From contig MCGE01000019.1 in assembly GCA_002105175.1 (NCBI GenBank), positions 744,001 through 808,000 on the forward strand: 64,000 nt of DNA. Direction: 5' to 3'. The notes beneath the pieces were generated by a model that did not search any database, was not told where the DNA came from, and saw only the letters and a program-made list of their open reading frames with translations. The translations under genes and the position numbers were made by a program. Below are positions 1 to 7,345 of the stretch, one piece after another; position 1 is the stretch's first letter; the number at the start of each line of letters is the position of its first letter. This DNA comes from Absidia repens (taxonomy: Eukaryota; Mucoromycota; Mucoromycetes; Mucorales; Cunninghamellaceae).

Positions 1-215
1 CTATCAATAAGAGCCAATATTCCGTATCAAAGAGAGAAACGCCAACAAAATATAAAGCAAGTCAAAAAAGTTGGTTTTTTTTATTCCAGAATGTCAAAAT
101 GAAGAGACTAAATACTAGAGTGCCTATACTAATGTGAAAGAGAGTGAATGGGGAAGTTACTTGTGTTGCCGATACAAGTAATGTAAAAATAAAATAGAAA
201 CAAATATATAATAGT

Positions 216-361
216 AATGGGAACTGAAACAGTCAAATAAAATAAGTAACAAAAGAAGGGAACTGAGTCAATGTAAGAGATAAAAATAAGGTAGAAGTAA
301 TGGGAGCTGAGACAATGTAAGAAATGATAATAAGATAAAAGTAATGGGAACTGAGACAATG
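216..361. repeat. degenerate minisatellite, about 47-bp unit
   Basis: The phrase 'gtaatgggaactgagacaatgt' recurs in degenerate form about three times, with AT-rich spacers of similar length between copies. No coding potential was recognised here. The rest of 1-1100 is AT-rich sequence in which I see no supported gene. Confidence 0.5.
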
Positions 362-1119
362 TCAACAATGAATGAATGGGGAAAAGTGAGAGGGAAAAAG
401 GGAAAAGAAAAGAAAAAATAAAAATGCAAATGCGCGATCAAAATAAAGGGATTCAAAACCCGTCGCCTGTCAGTGGAGAGCCAATCACCGCCGAATATAT
501 ACGGGCCGAAATACCCACTTGACCGCAAAATACATATCGCCTTCCAACTTGTCAATCATGTTACGCTGATATCACGATAACCGATCAATTTGAGTCACCA
601 AAAAGAATAAAGCATTGAGAAAAAGATGATTTTTTATTACAGTACATACAGTATTAAAAAAATAAGGACCGTAAGAAAAGTCAGCTATAGTAACTTTAAT
701 TTCGTTTTTTTGTCCCACCGACTCTTTTTTTTTCAAACAAAGCCCTGGACAACCACCGTTGGATCCCAAGCCGCTGTCCATCCTTTTTTTTCTCAATCGC
801 TGCCCATCCAACACAGAGTAACTGCCACCCAGTGGCTACATAATTAATATTATTCTCAACTTTGTTCTTCAATATCCCCCACCACAATAAAATATACTGT
901 AATAGCTGTTTTTTTCACACAAACACATCCCTTGTATATATATATAGACGCACTTTTTTTTCTATGCATATGTAATACACATTCAATAAAGCTCATAATG
1001 TAAACGTACAACAGAGATACTAAATATAATAAAAAGAACATATTTATTCAGTCGTAGATATAAACAATGACAAACCTTTACTAAACTAATGAGTGCTAAT
1101 CTACTGTCGTTCCTAAATC

Positions 1120-2107
1120 CTTCATCTAAAATGAAAGCGTTTCCCCATGATGTTTGTTTTGCGTTTTTTAAAACGCCCCTAATTCAAGTTCTAACCACTA
1201 ATCCTAGATCACCAGTTCCCCAATGAGTCTTGCCATCATATCATTCAGATTATCATGAAGGAAAAAAATAAAAAAGAAAGAAAAAGAGAAGGAAAAAAAA
1301 ATGGGGGGTCAAAAAAAATAGAAAGCAAAATGCGGAGCCTGAATCAACCAGCCTTTTTTTTAATGTCAAAAATCAGGGAAGGGGCAATCGCCATAATTAC
1401 CATAATGCATTATTCGTTTTATTTCCAGTGGAAAGGCAGTCGCAACCCCTACATAATCAATGTCTAATCTCTCTGACGCCTTTCCAGTAAGCTATTATTT
1501 CAGCACACAAAAAAAAACCATTGACGACGCGCTGAGCACGACCGTTGGGACCCAAGGGGCTGCCCACCATAGTGCGAATTGGCGGAGGCCCTAATCCCTT
1601 CCCATCAAAACCCACATTTTGATAAAAAAAAACTTTGACACCCAATAAATCGAAAGATTTCCAAAGCTCCACTTGGAACATCTCTGACCTTGTACTATCC
1701 GTCCATTTCCTCCACTCACATCACCGTATCCATGCCGCTGTTACAGTGTTGTTGGTTTTTTTGGCAGCACAACCCCCCCCCACACACACTGGTTCTGTTT
1801 TTCCACGCACATACAGTATGCCATGCCCATTCAGCGAAACAATGAAAAGCATGAAAGAGAGCAATGGTAAATAGACAAGACATGTTTAATTCTGATATAG
1901 ATGCAATATAAACTATGGCAACTAACGCCAAGTTGAGCTAATGACACTATTCTAAAATGAATGCTAATTTGGAGGACGGTCAAAGATCACGAATCCAAAA
2001 TGGAAGGGTTTCCCCATGATGTTTGCATTGCACTTTTCAAAGGGCCCCTGATTCAAGTTCTAACCACTAATCCAAGATCACTAAAAGCACCGTTGATGTT
2101 GATGTTC

Positions 2108-2138
<31 letters not shown>

Positions 2139-2450
2139 GAAAGAGGAAGAAAAAAAAAAAAAAGGCCAACAGAAAATTTAAATCCATGAGAGGCGGAGTG
2201 CAAATGGTTCAGTCACCCTATTTTTCGATCTTCCATTTTTCACCACACACAAAAAAAAAAAAGGATCTATTGACGACGCGCTGAGCACGACGGTCGGGCC
2301 CCAAGGGGCTGCCCACCATAGTGCGAAATGGCGGAGGCTTTAATCCTATCCCGTCGAAACCCACACTTTAGTAGAAAAAAAAAAAAAACTGTGACACCCA
2401 GTAAATCGAAAGGATTTCCAAAAGCTCCAGCGGAGCGCCAGAGCGTTTAT
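1120..2450 (+). repeat. two tandem copies of the ~0.8-kb 'S' repeat
   Basis: Two copies lie in the same orientation (cores near 1129 and 1998, about 870 bp apart). Each has a core resembling aaatgGAAGGGTTTCCCCATG, then about 110-130 bp later an A/G-rich tract, then a GC-rich block containing 'gacgcgctgagcacga' (1526 and 2275) and 'ggggctgcccaccatagtgcga'. The same core recurs near 45253, 47091, 47905, 51929, 52697, 53521, 61076 and 61893. Function is unknown; it could be a non-autonomous transposon or the relic of a tandem array. Confidence 0.6.
1812..1818. other. candidate Tc1/mariner excision footprint (TACAGTA)
   Basis: The flanks read gcaca[TACAGTA]tgcc. The duplicated sequence at about 45071-45083 reads gcaca[TA]tgcc. 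The two differ here by exactly five extra bases. Confidence 0.6.
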
Positions 2451-2679
2451 TCGCATTCAAACTTCACATCCTGAGAAATAAAAATAAAGACAGTCAAATG
2501 TCCAAAAGAAATATATAAGTAAAATAAAGTTGCTACAAGTGATAAAGAAGCGATGTACTACTAGTCAGGAGGGTCATAAACACACAAAAAGGAAAAAATA
2601 CCTGTCTTCTAACTAAAGAAGAGCTCTGATTGGCTGGAATAACGATTGGGCTCATATAGAAGTTCCTAATGCAACAATT

Positions 2680-3110
2680 TGTCGGCTTCGCAGGTGAAAC
2701 TGCCCTTGACAGCCGTGGTGTCCCATTGGTGGTTTCGGCGGGAACCAAGCGCCGTAAAAAGAGACACTCTTCGTTGGTTCCCAAGTGGCAACGACAACAC
2801 CAATGATAGAACTTACGTAGTTTCACTTCCCCTTTTTCCTAACTTATATAGTATAGTTTATATATTTCTTTAACAACCTTTATTCCTATTAGTCCACCAT
2901 TTTAAATAACGATAAAGTAGAAATAGTATAAATATCTATATATTTTTATTCTTCAATAAACAATAACTTATTTTCTACATTCTAAATCTACTTCCAACTA
3001 TCTCTAATACTTTAACTAAAACTAAACTAAGCTAAAGTATTCGACCTATTCCTCTTTTGGCAAGTAATCCCTGACCCAGACATTTATACAACCTCCAACC
3101 TGACCTGACA
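2680..3110. repeat. LTR, first of an abutting pair
   Basis: It runs TGTCGG...TGACA and contains TATA-like and AATAAA motifs. It is about 90% identical by eye to 3114-3535, and only the three bases AAT separate them. AATT precedes this LTR (2676-2679) and follows the second one (3536-3539), consistent with a shared 4-bp target duplication. No internal region remains. Confidence 0.75.
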
Positions 3111-3113
3111 AAT

Positions 3114-3535
3114 TGTCGGCTTCGCAGGTGAAACTGCCCTGGACAGCCGTGGCGTTCCATTGGTGGTTTCGGCTGGAACCAAACGCCGGATCAAGAGACA
3201 CTCTTCATTGGTTCCCAAATGGCAACGACAACACCAATGATAGGAATTTATGTAGTTTCACTTCCCCTTTGCTTAACCTATATAGTATAGTTTATATATT
3301 TCTTTAATAACCTTTAGTCCTATTTGTTCCCCAATTTAAATAACGATAGAGTAGAAATAGTATAAATATCTATATATTTTATTCTGCAATAAACAATAAC
3401 TTATTACTACATTCTAAATCTACTTCCAACTACCTCTAATACTTTACTAAACTAAACTAAGCTAAAGTATTCGACCTATTCCTCTTTTGGCAAGTAATCC
3501 CTGACCCAGACATTTATACAACCTCCAATCTGACA
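3114..3535. repeat. LTR, second of an abutting pair
   Basis: Head-to-tail partner of 2680-3110, with the same TG...CA ends and AATT immediately after it. Differences from the first copy are scattered substitutions and small indels, so the pair is not a recent perfect duplication. Confidence 0.75.
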
Positions 3536-4378
3536 AATTATTGATAGGATAAATTTTTGGGGACAAGGAAAAATGACTGAAAGAAAGGCACGGTTTTTAT
3601 TTATGAAAAATAGACTTAGTATTTATACAATTATATAAATGGATCCCGACAATAGGATTTAGATTAGATTTACAGTAGATTATTACGATTAGAAATTTAA
3701 AATACAATAAAATAAAAATAAAATAAAGTCATGTTGATTCACTATCCGCTTTTGACATTTGTGTGGGTGAAGGGGAAGGTGGGGAAAGGAGCCATATTAT
3801 TGGTCGGAGAATGGAGCCATATCATTGGTCGGAGAGGTCGCTTGCCTTCGTGTGACCTGGATTGTGCCAAAAACATATAATCCAGTTTTGATTCTCACAT
3901 TTGAGACGTATGGTATTTGAGCTTGTTATATGTTCTAATTGTCTTCTTCTTTCTTCTTGCTTCTTCTTTCTTCTTAACAATATATACAATCAACGATTCT
4001 GATCGTGTTCGTACTGTTTTGAATATATTGTAGTGTAAAGGGGAGGCAGACTTGCGTTGACAGAGTTATATATAAAAAAAATATATATCCAAGAATAAGC
4101 TTAAGTTTATTAGAATCGACCGTCCATCTGTCATAAATAATCGAGATTGGAGCGGCGATCTAGAAAATAAAATAAAATAAATCGATAAAGATCAACTAAA
4201 ATAAATAAATAAATAAAAGAATAAAAAGAATAAAAGGACAAAAACTAAGTGATGATAATAAATATAAACGTATATAATAAATATAAAGATAAACTAAGAA
4301 AATAAAAAGAGACAAGGTCCGTTTGGGAAAATGGAGGGATTGGTTCATATACCACTACGCAACGTATCACATTATAAG
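3536..4378. other. AT-rich intergenic DNA
   Basis: No gene is supported. A possible short LTR remnant (TGATAGG...CCCGACA, about 3542-3653) and a pyrimidine-rich tract (about 3940-3975, tcttctt repeats) are visible. The last 100 bp form the upstream flank of the tRNA gene. Confidence 0.4.
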
Positions 4379-4461
4379 GGCAAGATGGCCGAGTTGGTCT
4401 AAGGCGTCACGTTAAGGCCGTGATCTCTTCGGAGGCGTGGGTTCAAATCCCACTCTTGTCA
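4379..4461 (+). tRNA. tRNA-Leu (anticodon AAG)
   Basis: This is an intronless class-II tRNA of 83 nt. The acceptor arms GGCAAGA and TCTTGTC pair with one G-T wobble, and the discriminator is A. The D-arm contains GGCCGAG...GGTCTAAGG (A box). The anticodon stem TCACG/CGTGA encloses the loop TTAAGGC, giving anticodon AAG, which reads CUU leucine codons. A long variable arm, TCTCTTCGGAGGC, is typical of Leu/Ser tRNAs. The T-arm is GTGGG-TTCAAAT-CCCAC (B box). TTTTT follows directly as a Pol III terminator. The retrotransposon stack begins within about 70 bp downstream. Confidence 0.97.
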
Positions 4462-4567
4462 TTTTTACCTTTTATCACTGTTTTTGTTATTTTGCCGACC
4501 TGTGTTGTGGCTGTTTTTGTCGTTTGTGTTGTTACGGGTATTTTTGAGTTAATATATAAAAGTGAAG

Positions 4568-5296
4568 TGTTACGGCTATTTTGGGTATGTAGCTTGTAAC
4601 AGAGTAGTGTTTTTGTAGGTTTTTATATTTTTTTGGGTTGAATAGGATGTCTTGAGGTATCCTTTAGTATAGCTTTTGCTTGTTTATAGCTTGAAAATAA
4701 ATTTGTTCCTTGGGCGGAATTTGAAATATCTTGTTCCTGATTCGGACAAAAATAGAATTGAGAGTAGTGAGCACCAGAACTTTTGTAGGTAAAGTCCAAC
4801 TGTAGAGAAAGTTTATAAAAAATAAACTTGAAAGAGTAAAATAAAATAAAAATAAAAAGTATTGACCTTCGTTGGTTCAATAAAAATAAGTGTATAACAC
4901 ACAGTAAAAATAAAAAAAAAGAGGACTTGTAGTCAAAAATAAAAAAGGTTTCTATAATCCAATAGAAACAGTAGATAATTTGGTGGTATAATAACCTTTG
5001 TACTAAGTTTTATTTGTTAATTGAGAAAACTGATAAAAAACTGAAGAGAAAAAAAAGAAAAGGATAATAATAAAAAGTTGCGATATATATACTAAATAAA
5101 AGTTGATAAATATAAGGGTTCTGTTTTTGGGGTTTTTTGTCTATGTATGAATTTTGCATTGTTTTTGTTTACGTTGATGGCGGTATTTCATTTTTTATAT
5201 TTGTGGGGGACTATACATCTGAGAGGCCCCAGCTGATCAGCTGGTTTATATTAAAAATGTCCGCAGCAATGATGCTGGCGGTGTCATTGCTGATGC

Positions 5297-5343
<47 letters not shown>

Positions 5344-5358
5344 TCGTTATCGTCGACA
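4568..5358 (-). repeat. 3' LTR of element A (carries the end of ORF3)
   Basis: Read on minus it starts TGTCGACGATAACG, then (AAC)n encoding poly-Asn, then the conserved C-terminal peptide of ORF3 (stop at 5211). A TATA-rich stretch (about 5083-5092) follows, and the LTR ends CCGTAACA. The ORF3 end lies upstream of the TATA-like box, so coding sequence and U3 promoter region overlap. Confidence 0.95.
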
Positions 5359-5720
5359 TACTCCTCCTGGGGAGAAGCTGGTCCCACAGCGTTGATTTTA
5401 GTCCAGGGATCCACCAATTCCAACTTCCTGGTTATAGCGGCGAGGTTGCGTTGATCACCTTTCTCCTTCAAAATAAAGGCCAACATTTCCCGTCGTCGGG
5501 TTATATACAGATGTTCATCTAGTGATGTTGTTGGACGCGTTTCGCCCAGGTGGACAAGATCAAGAAGTGTAGGGATAAGTTCAGTGTCGACAATATTTCT
5601 CTTGCGATAAAAGTGTTGCCTTTCTAGATAGCTTTCTTCTGCGTATTGGGTATACATTCGCCCAGCTTGTTCTTCGAAAAACTTCTTGCTTTCAGCAAAT
5701 AGCGTCCAGGTTGTATTCAT
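5211..5720 (-). CDS. ORF3 of element A: novel accessory protein ending inside the LTR
   Basis: A 169-aa protein of unknown function, encoded downstream of integrase. Residues 1-80 contain a block shared with the B, G and I copies (ERQH near 33-36, then a basic NIVDT stretch, LIPTLLDL and LG near 58). Around 88-107 lies a basic helix-like segment ending VDPW, also conserved. The polypurine tract encodes QEE (119-120 region), and the LTR starts at codon 121. LTR-encoded residues are an Asn homopolymer (about 125-141) and the terminal peptide IAADIFNINQLISWGLSDV. No signal peptide or membrane span is seen. The acidic/hydrophobic tail resembles activation or docking motifs, but that is only inference. 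Start is the first ATG after the A-rich spacer and matches the start in B and G. Confidence 0.85.
5359..5368 (-). other. polypurine tract of element A
   Basis: Minus strand AGGAGGAGTA directly abuts the TGTCGACG start of the 3' LTR. The tract is inside ORF3 and encodes part of it. The equivalent tract in B is AGGGGAGGGGCA (13054-13065), also inside ORF3. Confidence 0.75.
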
Positions 5721-5866
5721 TGTTTAATTTGAAGTTTTGTAAAAAAAGAAATATTTGTAAGGTAATGAAAAATATATTTTGTTCTCCTTTTTTTTTTTTT
5801 AAAAAATTTCGTTTCTTTTATAGTTTTTTTTTTTTTTGAGCACCAAAATTATGTGTGTATAATTTG
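5721..5866 (-). other. A-rich spacer between integrase and ORF3 (element A)
   Basis: On the sense (minus) strand this 146-nt gap contains TTTTGGTGCTCA (echoing the primer-binding site) followed by long A runs, and then the ORF3 ATG. Comparable A-rich gaps occur at the same junction in B, G and I. Confidence 0.7.
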
Positions 5867-7198
5867 TTACAATAAGGTGGAGTACAACTCAGCGGCTATT
5901 CTTCGATCATCATTTTTCCAGAATACATCAGGCAAGGAGTATAGCTTTAATCGGTTTCCATGTATTCTTTTTAATCGGTTGGCATCGTCATGGTATGACT
6001 TGATCATGTAAGTGCCTTTACCTAGTGTTTGATGAATGATATATGTACCTTCCCAGTTATCAGAGATTTTTCCTGTCCAAGAGTTTGGCTTGATACCAAC
6101 GAAGAGGGTCACCAGGTCACCGAGCTTGAATGGTGGTTTCCATTGTCGAAATTCATTGTTTATTTTCTTGTCGATGGCTTTTTTCTGGGTGACCTGTGAT
6201 CGTTTAATAAAATCTTGTGCATCTTTTCTGATTTGGTTTAATGTGTGTATCTCTCGTCGTGTACGTTGATCTAGTTGGTATTGATATTTGTATGATGATG
6301 GATCAAATTCAAGATGAGATTGATCGTAGGGTGTCTTTGGGTAATATCCGTAGGTGAGAAAAAATGGTGAGTATTGAGTTGTATTTTGTTTGATGGTTCG
6401 ATAAGCAAATAGAGCAGCTGGTAAATATTGATCCCAAGTTGTTTTGTCTTCAGCTGTATTTTTCTTGATTATTTCACCCATTGTTCCATTTAGTCGTTCA
6501 ATAAGTCCATTTGCTTGTGAATTGCCAACCGAAATAGTATGGTGATGTATGTTATAATGGAAGCATACTTGTTTGACTAAATCATTTATAAATGGTCTTC
6601 CATTATCCGTAATAATGATGTGAGGGCAACCATGCCGGGTAATGATTTCTTCGTAGATGAAACTAGCAATTTCTGCAGAAGTTTGGTATCTGACAGCCCG
6701 TGCTTCGATCCATTTTGTCAAATATTCGATCCCCGCTATGATATATCGGGCACCAGTTTTGGAGGTAGGGACATGTTTCACATCAATGGCCCATTTTTCA
6801 AATGGCTTGGATCCTACTGGTACGGGATGTAATAGTTCTTTTAATTTCTTTGGTCCGCTTGTTTGGCATCGGGGACAGTTCTTGATATGATTTTGGACGT
6901 CTTTGGACATTGTATCCCAGTAGTATTTTTGAGAGATCTTGAATAGTGTATTTCTGTAGCCCATATGACCTCCCATCGGGTGTGCGTGGTGCATCAGCAA
7001 CGCATCTTGAGCTTGAGATTGATTTAGGACTTTTCGTTTTGTTTGTTGTTCAATGTTAAAATAAAATAATATTTCGTTCTCGACTATGTATTTAGATGAG
7101 TGTCGAGTTAGATATCGCTTTTCGCGATCAGTAGCGTCTTCTGGGTATTGTAATTTCTTTAGGTAATATTTGATTTGATTGATCTTTCTTTCGTCCAT
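5867..7198 (-). CDS. integrase (separate ORF), element A
   Basis: A 443-aa Ty3/Gypsy integrase, which inserts retroelement cDNA into the genome. An N-terminal H2C2 zinc domain (HxHPMGGHMG...CPRC, about residues 71-111) precedes the rve catalytic core: D in WAIDVKHV (about 138), D in IITDNGRPF (about 198) and E in GNSQANGLIERL (about 234). The C-terminal GDLVTLFVGIKPNSW segment resembles the usual beta-barrel region. There is no chromodomain. Unusually for Gypsy elements it starts from its own ATG, 147 nt after the RNase H stop, instead of continuing the pol frame. Codons are intact and no stops or frameshifts are seen. Confidence 0.95.
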   Translation of the reverse strand: MDERKINQIKYYLKKLQYPEDATDREKRYLTRHSSKYIVENEILFYFNIEQQTKRKVLNQSQAQDALLMHHAHPMGGHMGYRNTLFKISQKYYWDTMSKDVQNHIKNCPRCQTSGPKKLKELLHPVPVGSKPFEKWAIDVKHVPTSKTGARYIIAGIEYLTKWIEARAVRYQTSAEIASFIYEEIITRHGCPHIIITDNGRPFINDLVKQVCFHYNIHHHTISVGNSQANGLIERLNGTMGEIIKKNTAEDKTTWDQYLPAALFAYRTIKQNTTQYSPFFLTYGYYPKTPYDQSHLEFDPSSYKYQYQLDQRTRREIHTLNQIRKDAQDFIKRSQVTQKKAIDKKINNEFRQWKPPFKLGDLVTLFVGIKPNSWTGKISDNWEGTYIIHQTLGKGTYMIKSYHDDANRLKRIHGNRLKLYSLPDVFWKNDDRRIAAELYSTLL

Positions 7199-7345
7199 GT
7201 TGATAATTTCTTTTGTTGTGGTAGTTGAGCTTTTTACGACGTCGCACTGGTTGGTCGCATTTGAATTTATCCTTTTTCGGTTTTTTTTTTTTTTTTTTTT
7301 TTATTTTTTTGTGTTAGCCTGATGTTAAATTTTATTGATGGTGGA
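7199..7345 (-). other. A-rich spacer between RNase H and integrase (element A)
   Basis: On the sense strand it holds a run of about 23 A (plus-strand T run around 7280-7303). It follows the stop after ...SRLGY and precedes the integrase ATG. B and F have spacers at the same place with poly(A) and repeated TGGTGC motifs. Confidence 0.7.

Noticed and set aside
1961..2284. Lys-rich 107-codon plus ORF
   Set aside because: Poly-Lys from the A-rich tract inside the S repeat; not open in other S copies.
4379..4461. tRNA-Leu as the primer for elements A and B
   Set aside because: Its 3' end (...CTCTTGTCA) does not match the PBS-implied ...GTAGTGAGCACCA.
5137..5454. Plus-strand ORF with a Leu homopolymer, hydrophobic
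   Set aside because: The Leu run is the (GTT)n/(CAA)n repeat read antisense to ORF3; ORF3 is supported by homologues while this frame is not.
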